Program-made: the position numbers and the translations under genes | The notes under the pieces: model-generated | The model's database searches: none | Seen by the model: the letters and a program-made list of their open reading frames with translations, nothing else | Told to the model about the DNA's origin: nothing | In this document: positions 34,630 to 45,019 of the stretch, piece by piece | Layout of the letters: every line of letters starts with the position of its first letter | How positions within the stretch are numbered: the first letter of the stretch is position 1 | DNA from: Hippophae tibetana | Taxonomy: Eukaryota > Streptophyta > Magnoliopsida > Rosales > Elaeagnaceae | Assembly: GCA_037013495.1 (NCBI GenBank) | Contig: CM072808.1 | Coordinates: forward strand, 8,781,319-8,845,318 | Length of the DNA: 64,000 nt | Direction of reading: 5' to 3'

Positions 34630-34753
34630 TGTTGAAGGATTATATCGTCCCACATCGACTAGGCGCTCGGCTGTAGTGCAGTTTATAACTGTGGGCAACC
34701 CTTAACTCAATGAGATCTTATTAGGTTGAGTTAGGCCTTGGGCTTATATAACA
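34630..34753 (+). repeat. Outer 3' LTR (124 bp)
   Basis: It matches 30,071-30,194 over its full length and follows the purine run GAAGGGGGG. It ends TATAACA and is followed by R-family LTR sequence. Confidence 0.82.
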
Positions 34754-35845
34754 ATCGCCACAATATTGTGTGCAATAAATACGCAAGTATACATATCGTA
34801 ACAAGTAATTTATTGATAAGAAAAGATCGCTCCCATGGAGATATGTGAGAAAGTATCTAATAATACTTAATCCCCCAATTTTCTAAAATATAAATCGCTA
34901 AAATCCTCTCAATATAATTATCAATTAATTACATGATCAGTTGAATCTAATCTAGCATGTGTTCCTCTCTCAAGTAAACTACACACCATATAGTAATTAA
35001 TTTAGTCACACTTTTATGCCAATTAAATTGCATACTACTCATTAGGTTCATCAATTATGGATCACATACATAAGAATCATACATCTGAGCCAAGAAACTA
35101 TGCATGTTTCTTAATCAAGACAAATAATTAAATAATTCTCTCAAATCTATTTAATTGTCTCTATAGATAAATTATTGGCCAAAAAATTAATAGCATAAAA
35201 ATCAGATAAAATAATATAATTAAATTAAAATCATAATTAGGGTAAAATATTATATCATCACACGATATAATTTGGGTTCATAAGATTCCTATATTAATAA
35301 ATTAACTACACATAATTGTGTTCAATATTTCTCATAAAAAAGATATAAAAATTGATAAAGAAAAGAGTAGAAGAAGAAATACAATCAATCTCTTGAATTG
35401 TAATGCTAATCTCCTCTGGAGTCTCTACAAAAATTGTATCTCCTTTTGATTTTTTCTATATTTTTCTCTCTTTGTAGCTACAAAAAATAACCAAAATTAT
35501 GCTAATGGTGGTTCATTAGGGTTTATGAAGCTTAAAAATAGCTCAAGTGTAATTTGGACCATCAAATCAGCTTTAAATCAAAGGCTGAAATCAAAACAAG
35601 CAAAATCAATAGTGCGACAGGTGGTACACAGAATTCACTGGGCGAATCAAAGGGCAACACGTGGTAGGGGAGACCAGTCTAAGTCAATACATGTTGAGTC
35701 AGTTCCATGTACACAACATGATTCATTGTAATAGATGGCATGATGTACTGGTGGAAGGTGGTGAGAAATTGTGTTACGACATGTGGTAGTGTTGTTTAAC
35801 TATACCCAAACTCGGATTGAACGTCGTTTTGACACATGGCATTCG
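34754..35845 (-). repeat. R-family LTR (minus strand, U3 partly lost)
   Basis: It is collinear with 11,180-12,440, including a CAATAAATACGCAAGTAT/CAATGAATACGTAAGTAT block and CTCTCAAGTAAACTACACAC. A G-box is at 35,658-35,663. Similarity ends near 35,845, so the LTR start is missing. It lies downstream, in minus orientation, of an Athila/Tat 3' UTR and is therefore likely that element's 3' LTR. Confidence 0.7.
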
Positions 35846-37390
35846 ACTCTCTTCCTCACAAGTCAAAACTCTCAAAAACATTGAATCCTATAGGTTCAAA
35901 CACTCATACTACTTTATATGTGAAAAAGTTTATGTATAGAAATGAACTAATATGTTCACATATGTATAAAGAAGAAAGACTCAAAGTGTTATTTTAATGT
36001 TGATCTCATGAAAAGAATGAAATATAAGGATTTATAAAATATTATACATTACTTTCATGCATTAATCAAATTCATCAAATAAAAAAATCAAGTAATATAT
36101 CTTTTATAAAATGTAGGAAAATGCAATGACTTCTTAGGGAATTACTTCTTATATTTTTTTTGCATTAAACCATTTCTCACAACTGTTTAGGCTTTTTGGG
36201 TCATAGTATATAGCTACTATACTATTCATTTTTCTTTTCTCTCTTTCTTTCTATTTTTTTTCTTTCTCTTATATTCTTCTATTTTTAAGAGAATACATTT
36301 TTTTAGAGAATGTACCCATGTACAGATTGTACATTTTTTATATGGTAAGGTGAGTGGTTAATATTTGGCTTTTCTGTTTGTATTTGTATAGGTAACCCTA
36401 GATATATCTCTTTTTTAATAAAAGTCATGCATGAATGAAGAAAGACATATACTATCAATTTCTACTTAAATTATTTAATCTAAGCAAATGAAAAATAAAT
36501 ATATAACACTTCATTAAGATGTAAAAGTTTAGACATTCAATGCTAAGTCCTATAGAGATCATATAATAATTTGAAGAAATAAGAAATGTGGTTGGAGTAG
36601 AAAACATATATTTCACTCACAATAATAAAAATTAGGCTCAAATTATATCTCACAAGGGTACTCTCACTTATTTGATTACTAAATATCGATTTTGGGTTTA
36701 ATATAATTTTCACACCTTATCAAGAAATATTACTCATGACAAAAAATCATAATTATCATAAATTCCATGATATGTTTTCAAAAATTAATTTAACAATGCA
36801 AAAGACTTAACTATTTGCTTAAATTTGATTTAAAGAAATGATAAATTTTTGTGAAAGTTTTTTTTAAATAATCCTAAAATTCTAAAAATTACTAAATCAC
36901 ACAATAAAAATGAAAATATGAATATAAATTTTTTTAAAATTGTTAAAAATTTTGAAATTAAGCATGGTAACTTTTCACCACCCCCAACCTAGAACTTACA
37001 TTATCCTCAATGTAACAGTTGTAAATTAAAGATAAAGAGAAAAGAGAAGAAAAGTTACCTATTTCCAGAGAATATGCACGTAGTGATAGAGAAATGTAGG
37101 TGCATTCATCATGTTTATCATTAATGTTCACACAGATAGATCGCTGTGAACTTCTAATATCTCAACAAATATTTTTAGTTTTAACAATTCTAAAATTATT
37201 CACATGCAATTAAACTAAAATAAAAGAAAATTACCTAAAATGATGGGTTGTTTGTCATCTAGCGCTTATTTTAACGTCTAAACCAGACGTAAATTGGGGG
37301 ATTTCATTTTAAGTAAACTCAATGTCCTCACATAGTTGAATCAAACCTACAGGTAGGACAAAGTTATCTACCTATACTTTTTCAGTCATG
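35846..37390 (-). other. Athila/Tat 3' UTR (minus strand)
   Basis: Reading leftward from about 37,300: the ACGTCTGGTTTAGACGT hairpin, an AGCGCTAGATGACAAACAACCC block, and ACATTGAGGATAATG with a GGTTGGGGGTGG purine tract (about 36,975-37,010). These are the same ordered signatures as 14,831-15,000 on the plus strand. A C/T-rich tract at 36,238-36,300 matches the A/G tract at 15,468-15,515 in reverse. No gene is seen. Confidence 0.66.
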
Positions 37391-37804
37391 TCCTATGGAT
37401 TTTCAAAATTTTCTTTACTTAAAACTAGGGACATGATTGTGAGTTTTAGAGATAACACATGTATAGGTGCAAGTCAAATAATTAAGGCATCAAACACAAT
37501 TGTACCTAGATCTAACAAAGCAAATACCTCCTTTTATCACAGATTGGTATTAAAAACTTTGAAATTTCAGAGATAGCTTCAAAATCTTTTTATCTTTTTT
37601 ATTTTATTTTATTTTATTATAATCTCTAAATTAAATAACATAATCAATACTAATCAAGAGTACTCCCAGGAAAAAATGATGGGGCAAGGCCTCCTTAAAA
37701 ACCATCCTCCTAGACAAAGCAACGTTCTTAGGAAAGACTAGTGATTCAACGGCTTCCAAGAACTAGTCTTCTAGACAAAACTCCCTTAGATGTTTACTTT
37801 TTAT
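37391..37804 (-). other. No clear feature; probable decayed Athila/Tat pol edge
   Basis: It lies where pol should end upstream of the 3' UTR, but I cannot read a convincing integrase motif in any frame. Confidence 0.35.
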
Positions 37805-38030
37805 GCTATGAAAATCTAAGTTAATTAAGTTAAGTTAAAATCTAAGTTAGTTAAGTTAGTAATAATCTAAGTTAATTAAGTTAATAAATTAAGTTAAGTT
37901 AAAATCTAAATTAATTAAGTTAATAAATTAAATCAAGTAAAAATCTAAGTTAATAAATTAAGTTAAGTTAAAATCTAAGTTAATTAAGTTAATAAATTAT
38001 GTTAAGTTAAAATCTAAGTTAATTGGTTTT
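37805..38030. repeat. AT-rich minisatellite, ~39-bp unit, about five copies
   Basis: Units contain AAAATCTAAGTTAATTAAG and TTAATAAATTAAGTTAAG with small length changes. The array separates the 3' UTR side from a truncated LTR. Confidence 0.8.
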
Positions 38031-38160
38031 TTATTATTTATTTATTTTTTAGACCTCATTATTTAAATAATTTTTTTTAAATATTTTTAAAACTTTTTAA
38101 AAAAAATTTAACTAAAAATAAATCATAATTATTTATATCACAAAATTGTTTTTAAATTTT

Positions 38161-38496
38161 ATGGGAAGCTACGAGCAAGACTCGACGCGGAATGATGGTT
38201 GCACGCAGGATTTTGGCCTTTTTGACATTTTTGACCCATTTTTTCAATTATTTCCCATCTTTTTTATTTTTTCTCATTTTTTTCTCAATATATTTGCGAT
38301 GTATTACCTCTAGTATTTTTCTTCGTATATTTAAGTTATTTTTTAATGAAAATACTTAAAAAATAATAAAAATATTCATGACTTCGAAAAGACAAATTTA
38401 TATAAAAATATGATAAAATCATAAAAATATAAATCTATTTAATCAATTAAAGTACATTAAATCATGGTAATTTTAGTGCTTTTTAAGCACTCATCA
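38161..38496 (-). repeat. 5' end fragment of the solo-LTR family
   Basis: On the minus strand it starts TGATGAGTGCTTAAAAAG and follows 21,124-21,470 in order through a TATAAATTTGTCTTTTCG block, AATACATCGCAAATATAT and TGGGTCAAAAATGTCAAAAA. It stops before the TATA box region, and no second end is present. Confidence 0.75.
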
Positions 38497-38499
38497 ATC

Positions 38500-39286
38500 T
38501 CCAAGCCTTCTTTTTCTTTGATAGTATATCCTTCATGAATTTGGCATAAGAGGACATTTGTTCGAGTGCTTGTACAAATGGTATGTTTATGTGCGGCTTC
38601 TTAAAGACATCAAGATATTTTAAAAACTACGAATCCAACTTATGATTTTGTAGTCTTGAGGGAAGGTAATAATGGGTTTGTAGAGATTGTTATTCAGTGC
38701 CTGAATTATTTCCTTTTCTATGCTCTCTTTATCAACTAGTTCCTTCCCATCCTTCTTAGTTTCTGGTTTCTCCTTATACTTTTAAGTCTTACTTTCCTAC
38801 TATAAATTTTTACCACTCCCCAAGGCTAATGATTTACAATGGTTCTCACCTTATTTTTATGGGTTTACAACTGTATCACTTGGAAGGTTACCTTAAGGCC
38901 GTTGACTTATAGCTAGAGCAAGTTGCCCTATTTGGTTCTCCAAATTTTGAATTTAAGTCTCTTGAGTTGACACTTTTGCACTAAATGATTGGATGAAGTA
39001 TCTCATCATCCCCATTAAAGCATTTGCATTGTCCTTAGTATATGGCTTCTTTTCTTGGGCTTGTAATTGTTGTGGTTATTGGAAACTAGGTAGTGAAAAT
39101 GATTGATAGTTGAATTGACTACCACCCTAATTATTGTTATTCCAAGAGAAATTTGGATGTCGTCTCCATCCTAGGTTATACATGTTTGAGTATGGATTCT
39201 TGTTTTGGTTCACATTACCCACATAGAAGACTGATTCAAGATTATTTGGACAATTATCAAATAAATGGGCTCCATCACAAAACACA
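38500..39286 (-). pseudogene. Athila/Tat gag-protease linker region, broken
   Basis: On the minus strand it reads, in order, a zinc-knuckle remnant VFCDGAHLFDNCP (about 39,245-39,286), the lineage hallmark YSNMYNLGWRRHPNFSWNNN, a coiled-coil-like helix ETQIQNLENQIGQLA, NLPSDTVVNP, a CKSLALGSGK block, and an ILMSL to PLMPNS segment matching the usual pre-protease region. It has numerous stops. An LTR in opposite orientation replaces the 5' part of gag, and the solo-LTR fragment cuts its 3' side. The identification is strong; the gene is dead. Confidence 0.85.
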
Positions 39287-40073
39287 TGATGAGAATAAAG
39301 TTATTAGCGCACTTTTTTACTTAATATTTACTTGTTTTATTCAATAAATAGTATTTTTTGGGTCAAAAATATTAAAATATAACTTTTTAACGAAAAAGGG
39401 TGAAAATATATTTTTTGGGATTTTTTTGGAATTTTTATAAATTTTTTACACAAGACCAATCAAAAGTTACCGCGTGTCATGCCACGTAGGTAGATAAGCT
39501 GAAACACACACCACATGTCAACATGGCGTTCAATATGAGTTCGAAAATCAATCAACGTACCATGCCACGTGTCGCCATGCAATTGCTCCGTATGTTCTAC
39601 CCGTGTGCCACGCCATTCGTTTTCACGAATCATGTCGTGCCACTTGTTGCTTACTCAGTAAGCATTGACTCTAACCGGTCTCCCCTACCACGTGTCTCTC
39701 CTTGATTCGCCCAATGAATTTCCCCTACCATGTGTCACGCTGTGATTGGCTGAAATTGTCAATTTTGCTTGTTTTGATCGTAGCTCTTGATCTGAAGCTG
39801 ATCGAACGGTCCAGATCGCACCTGAGCTTTATTTAAGCCCATAATCACTCCATAAACGCTAATTGGCCTCTACTAGCATATACAAAATATTTCAAGAGAT
39901 GACACAATTTTGGTGGAGATTTAAGAGGAGATTAATATTACAATTCAAGATATTGATTGTATTTATTTTTCTAATCTTTTCTTTATCAATTTTTATGTCT
40001 TTTTTTATGAAAAATATGAGCTTTATGAACATAATTATGATTAATTTATTGATTAATTTATTTGGCAGATTCA
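39287..40073 (+). repeat. R-family LTR fragment (plus strand, U3 and R)
   Basis: It starts TGATGAGAATAAAG and is the reverse of 8,445-7,780 and 12,720-11,950. G-boxes lie at 39,566-39,571 and 39,689-39,694 with further ACGTG/ACATGTG words; a TTTATTTAAGCCC TATA-like site is near 39,826. It is cut at 40,074, where the gypsy inverted repeat begins. Confidence 0.7.
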
Positions 40074-42396
40074 TGGGCCACTACTTGAAAGCCATATTTG
40101 ACCAAGTAAACTTCTACATTATCAAAGTTATATCTCCAAAAATATTTTAGCCCACTGAGTAAGCTTTCTAATACATTTTACATTGCCTTAATTGGATATT
40201 GGATGACAAATATATGGGAAAACTACTAACAATTGTTCAATGAAACTTATCAAAATTGGATTTTATTTAGTCATTAATTTTACTTCATGTCCAAGCATTC
40301 CAAATAGCTTGTAAATAAGCTCATACTTTGTTGCCTATTTAGTGATTCTCGATTAATTTGGCCCAATTGAAGTGTGTCATAGATCTTTCGATGATACTCC
40401 TTAATTCTCATCATTTCTCATTTCCTCATGAAGAATTGTCCTTGAATCTTCTCCAGAATGATGTAAATAGTTTGCATTAGGAATATTATTCAAACTCATG
40501 ACTCATTAATCTTATGATTGCTCTCTTTGTAACTACTTAACCAATTATAGCATAACGTTGATGTTTGTTATTTATGAAATCAATTTGTTGCTCAACATTA
40601 ATAAATCAACTTGTTATGTAAGTCCTAAATTCAATACACTAGGGAAATAATAAATTTTATCACTAGCCAAAACTTTCTTGTTACCTTTTTTTGTCTCTCT
40701 CTCAATATTCACTTCTTTTTTACTCTCGTCCTTATTCTTTTCTTCTTGTAAATCACCCTTCTTTTATTTAAGCTCTTTTTTATTATGATTTTCTTCACTC
40801 TTTTATTCTTTAAAACTCTTTTCTTCTTGTAATTCAATCTCTTTTTTATACTCACTTTTTATTACAACCCACTCTCTTCTTGTAACTGAATATTTTTTGA
40901 CCACTTTCTTTCTTTACATCGCTTTATTTTGATAAATAACTCTCTTTTTTATACCATTCATTTTTTGTATTTCACTTTCTTTTTTCAAATCCTTCTCTAT
41001 CTTTTGCTCAATCTATTTTTTAACTCAATGATTCACTCTTTTTTTCAATTCTCTTTCCTTTATACTTAATCATTATTTCCTTTAATTATATTTGATCTTC
41101 ATGCATTTATTTTAGGGTAAGTGGCACAAGAGTAGTTTGTTTGTTATTAACGAATAATGAGTACATATTGGTGTATTCATCATGAGTTGCTTGTCTCATT
41201 GCTATGGTCTCTCCAAAAGAATATGAGTTGTTTTCATTGGAACACCACCACACCAAACCCCATCTCTATACCTTCCTATTGTAAAGGTCTATTTTCCTAT
41301 CTTTACTTCCCCATAGTCGTGCATCTATGGTAGCTCATATGGCTTTGGATATTGTCAAGTTATCAAATTTAATTTTTCCACTATAAGAGTGAAAACAAAT
41401 TATCTCTATAGTTCTCATTAATTTTCATGCTACATATTTTACCATTGACATAACATCTAGTATAAAACATATTTACAACTTTGAAAACAAAACAAATACT
41501 AGATTTTTCTCTCTTTCTCTCTCTCTTTGTTTTTTTATTTACTTTCTCTTTTCCTTTTTTTGTTTTCTCTTCTCTTTCATTGTTTTTTTCCTTTAATCCA
41601 ACAAGAACAAAAAAATAATTTAAATAAAAATAAAATAATAATCAGAAATGAAAAAAATGATAAATTAACCTAATCTAGAGCCTTTGTTTTGATACTAACT
41701 AATTTGAACATTGTAGAATGTTTTGAAACCCACAGATAACCCGTGTTTAAGAGCCGCAAGAATGCATCTAGAAATCAAACAATAATATATGGTGATCCAA
41801 CCCAAGAAAGATAAATTTCAAATTATATCAAGGACCTTGACCCATTGGCTATGGAAGAGCCAAGAACCAAAGGTATCATTGTGGATATGAAGCACCACAA
41901 GGTTTTTCAAGCTTTAATAAGCTATTTTGAATACCACAAGGTTTACAAATCCTTGATAAGTTATAGTTCGTGTTAGAAACACAAGAAGAGTTTATAGCTC
42001 AAAACTTTTCTGAATATCATTTCATGATCAAAATGATAACATATGGAAGGATAGCATATATTTATAGCCAAAAATATAGAGCACTAATATTAACTAATAA
42101 AAGAATAACAAAAATCCTATAATAAAAATGATTATAAAAGATAATGCAAATTTAACCAGATTTTATGGTACAGATTGTGAGGTCATTTTGGCGTAGTAAA
42201 CATGCAAATTGAGAAAATCTTATTTCAATATGAATTATAGACTATTAAGTAAGATTTTCAAATAATTTTAGATTGTATCAATTGGATATAAGATAATAAA
42301 GATACAACATTTATAGTGATAGCTATTTAGAATAACTTTCAAATTGAAGATTCTTTCAAATTACTTGCAATTATCCAAGGCTAAAAACTCCTCCAT
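40074..42396 (-). mobile_element. Old gypsy element, left arm of a large inverted repeat
   Basis: On the minus strand the order is LTR (42,396 to 41,699), degenerate PBS (41,697-41,687, TAGTATCAAAA), C/T-rich leader, decayed protease-type region (about 41,540-41,000) and LTR-like sequence (about 40,700-40,074). The whole arm aligns in reverse with 42,989-44,340 joined to 50,318 to about 51,835. No intact frame survives. Confidence 0.72.
41699..42396 (-). repeat. LTR of the left-arm gypsy element
   Basis: About 700 bp, with a TATA box in GGCTATAAATATATG (minus strand, near 42,065). It aligns with 42,989-44,322 once the hAT-like insertion there is removed. Confidence 0.72.
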
Positions 42397-42988
42397 AGGC
42401 CACGATGTGATTAAAAACTTGAAAATTTATGAAAATTAAGAATCCTATCTCTTTGTTTTCCTTTATTTTTTTCTTGATTTTCAACTCTTGTTCTTGTTCT
42501 TGAGTCAAATCTTTTGGTTCTTAATTAGTTGGTGTTTTAGTTAAAAAAAAGAGGTTAAACAAAAGGAAAAAAAGAAGAAGAAGAGATATGCTAAAAAAGA
42601 GTTTAATTGAATTGGGATTCTTAATTCATTAAACAATAGGAATTTAAATCTCAAATAAACTCTTGTTGATTGTTCAAACATTTTCAATTTCGTTACAACT
42701 TTAGAGTCCATAATTTGATTTAAAAAGTAATCCTATTTTTTTCTTTAACTTAAAATTTTAAGAGTTTGTTTTTTGTTGAAATTCTTGCCTAAAATTTCTT
42801 AGAGTTTTACCTTGAAAATTAATACTTTTAGTAATTGAAATTTCTTGGAGTTTATGTGCAAATAAAATTCCATTTTTTGCTATCTAATATTGCTATCATC
42901 TTGCAAAAATATCAAATTTGGAATCGATTGTCAAGTGGGCCAAAAATGAGGTCAAGAAATGTCCAAGATTTGATCAAATTGAGGCCTA
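42397..42988. other. Spacer between the head-to-head gypsy LTRs
   Basis: AT-rich with no coding region. GGCCTA/TAGGCC words at both edges extend the inverted symmetry slightly beyond the LTRs. Confidence 0.5.
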
Positions 42989-44322
42989 TGATGGAGTGTT
43001 TTGGATTGAAGTAATTTGCAAGTAGGGATAGACATAATGACCAATAAACCAACATGTATTGCATGGGTTAATGTTTTAAAGTTTATAAACCGACACTTAA
43101 CCGAAATGATCTACATATTATTAATATGCATATTTATTTTTCAATTTGTACATTTATAGTACATATATAATATATGTTTATAATCATCTAATTTTAGCTA
43201 TAAAAAAATTTCATTTGAGAAGTTGAAATAACTTATATTACTTTTTTATTATGTTCAATTTTAAAAAAGTTTACTATAACTAATAAAAAATCTAAACTAC
43301 TTTTTGTTATCAACAATTTATTCATTTTCAAAAGTTATTATCTATTTAAAAATTGATGCACAATTATAATTTAAATGCTAATATATATTTTTTTAATTAA
43401 ATTATTGATTAACAAATAAATATTATTTATTAATTTAACATTAACATAAAGTAAAATTATTAAAATTCACTTAAACAATAAGTAGGTATAAACCGCAAAT
43501 CGAACCTATTAAACCGACATAAATAGGTTGGCCAAATATTTTATGATCGATATTTTATATGTCAGTTTTAGTTTTTAATTTTGTAGACCGAAATATATTG
43601 CTTCAATTAGTATTTTAGGTCAAAATTGACCAAGATTGAGCCGCACCCACCCTTACTTGCAAGCAATTTGAGAGAATCCTAAATTTGAAAATTATCCTTA
43701 ACAGGTGTCACTATTAATAACATACTTTTCTCATTTGAGATCCAATTTAGACGATATTTGAAAAATTTACTTAATGGCATACAATTCATTTAAAAATAAA
43801 ATTTTCCCAATTTGCACGTTTACTAGGACAAAATGGCCTCACCATATATATAATAAAATATGGGCATATTTGTATTATCTTTTAGAATCTTTTTTCATTT
43901 ATGAGATTTTGTTATTCCTTTATTAGTTAGGTTAGTGCTTTATATTTTTTTGGCTATAAATATGTGTTATCCATCCATATGAAATTTGTTTAATTATGAA
44001 ATAAAATTCATAAAAGTTGTGGGCTTTTTGCTTCATTTTGTGCTCTTAACAAGAGCTAGAATTTACCAAGGCTTAGGAAACCTTATGGCATTCAATAGCT
44101 TATCAAGGCTTAGAAAATCTTATAATACTTTCTATCACATAACAATACCTTTGGTTCTTAGCCCTTTTATAGTCGATGGGTCAATGTCCTTAACATAATA
44201 TGAAATCTAGATTTCTTGGGTTGGACCACCATATATGTTGTTGGGTTTCTAAACACATTCTTAAGGTTCTCAAGTATGGGTTATCTGTGGGTTTCAAGAC
44301 TTGTTCTATGGGTTTCGTATCA
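42989..44322 (+). repeat. LTR of the right-arm gypsy element, interrupted by a MITE
   Basis: It starts TGATGGAGTG and ends CGTATCA. Without the insertion at 43,023-43,655 and its duplicate it is about 690 bp. A TATA box lies in GGCTATAAATATGTG (about 43,952). It is followed by a degenerate tRNA-Met PBS. Confidence 0.74.
43023..43655. mobile_element. hAT-like non-autonomous element (633 bp)
   Basis: Flanked by TTTGCAAG (43,015-43,022) and CTTGCAAG (43,656-43,663), 7 of 8 matching, the 8-bp target size of hAT elements. The left end is TAGGGATAGACA and the right end GCACCCACCCTTA; only the outer bases pair well. Subterminal AAACCGAC and ACCGAAAT words are typical. The aligned left-arm LTR lacks it, which shows the empty site. 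No transposase. Confidence 0.65.
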
Positions 44323-44324
44323 TT

Positions 44325-44336
44325 TGATATTAGAGT
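44325..44336 (+). promoter_or_regulatory. Degenerate tRNA-Met primer-binding site of the right-arm gypsy
   Basis: TGATATTAGAGT follows the LTR. It differs from TGGTATCAGAGC by three transitions, all of the G-to-A or C-to-T type. The related LTR at 52,651 is followed by TAGTATCAAAGC. Confidence 0.6.
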
Positions 44337-44535
44337 AAAGTGTCACGTCCCACTCAAAATGTCCCGTAAAATCCAAATAAATGGTGTTTGCCTAAAGGAT
44401 CTAGACTTTTCTACATGAGAAGGTTCTAGAGTGGCCTAGAGATCTCTAGAATAAGCTAGAGTTGGATGGACTCAACTCAAGCTTTGAAGACTGTAGAATG
44501 TTGTAGAGCACGCTGGAGGGTGCTAGAATGGGCTA

Positions 44536-44548
44536 GAATATTCTAGAA
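44536..44548 (+). promoter_or_regulatory. Perfect three-unit heat-shock element in 5' LTR
   Basis: GAATATTCTAGAA fits GAAnnTTCnnGAA exactly. It is 220 bp upstream of the TATA box. TTCTAGAA and GATCTAGAAAG words nearer the TATA box (about 44,710-44,735) add partial units. Confidence 0.62.
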
Positions 44549-44767
44549 CATGCTGAATGGTTCACGAAGGATGTAGAAGCCGCTGGAAGCTTATGGAACA
44601 TCCCGGAACTTGCATGAAGGAGCTAGACAAACCTAGAAGACTCTAGAGTTGGCTAGAAGGTCCTAGAACCTTGTGGCATATTGTACATAAAACAAGAACA
44701 CTCTTGTATATTCTAGAACTAGAAAGATCTAGAAAGATGTGGCATAGTCTTAAGCTTGGTGTCATAC

Positions 44768-44775
44768 TATAAATA
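44768..44775 (+). promoter_or_regulatory. TATA box of the chromovirus 5' LTR
   Basis: TATAAATA. The equivalent site in the 3' LTR (about 50,097-50,105) reads TCTAAAATA, so only the 5' LTR keeps a consensus box. Confidence 0.65.
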
Positions 44776-44977
44776 GACCTATTGGTCTTCATTTGTATTT
44801 ATCCTTGGAATCTTTGGAAATCCTTGGGAAATTGTAAGATAAACTCTCTCTAGAGCAATACAAAGCATTCTTTACAAACTCTCTTTCTAATCTCTTTGGA
44901 GTTTCATTCAGATTCAAAGCAACGGACGGTGCTAAGTGTTGCACGATCACTACTTGAAAAATAAGGTCGTGATAGTT

Positions 44978-44989
44978 GGTATCAGAGCT
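44978..44989 (+). promoter_or_regulatory. Primer-binding site (initiator tRNA-Met)
   Basis: TGGTATCAGAGC, a perfect match to the usual PBS, three bases after the LTR. Confidence 0.88.
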
Positions 44990-45019
44990 TTCGGTTGAAT
45001 CATTTCTACCTTTGGCATA

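Larger units (their letters stand above)
30071..34753 (+). mobile_element. Composite element: short outer LTRs around a copia gag-pol with a second LTR type
   Basis: Outer LTRs (30,071-30,194 and 34,630-34,753, 124 bp each) enclose a PBS (30,195-30,206), a 600-bp leader, copia gag-pol, a copia-type PPT (about 34,370-34,383), a different 174-bp LTR (34,384-34,557), a second PBS (34,558-34,569), about 50 bp, and a second PPT (about 34,619-34,629). The inner LTR thus has a PPT on its left and a PBS on its right. Outer flanks ATCAT and ATCGC agree at only 3 of 5 bases. Confidence 0.72.
44341..44974 (+). repeat. 5' LTR of the chromovirus
   Basis: It runs from TGTCACGTCC to GTGATA (the last bases should be TGACA by comparison). 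U3 is filled with TCTAGA/CTAGAA words. TATAAATA at 44,768-44,775 is followed by a leader with CTCTCTCTAGAGC. It lacks a 12-bp GCAGGATTAGTG-like segment present in the 3' LTR. Confidence 0.92.

Noticed and set aside
37805-38030. CRISPR-like regular repeat array
   Set aside because: The units are AT-rich, adjoin each other without unique spacers and vary in length; it is a minisatellite in a plant genome.
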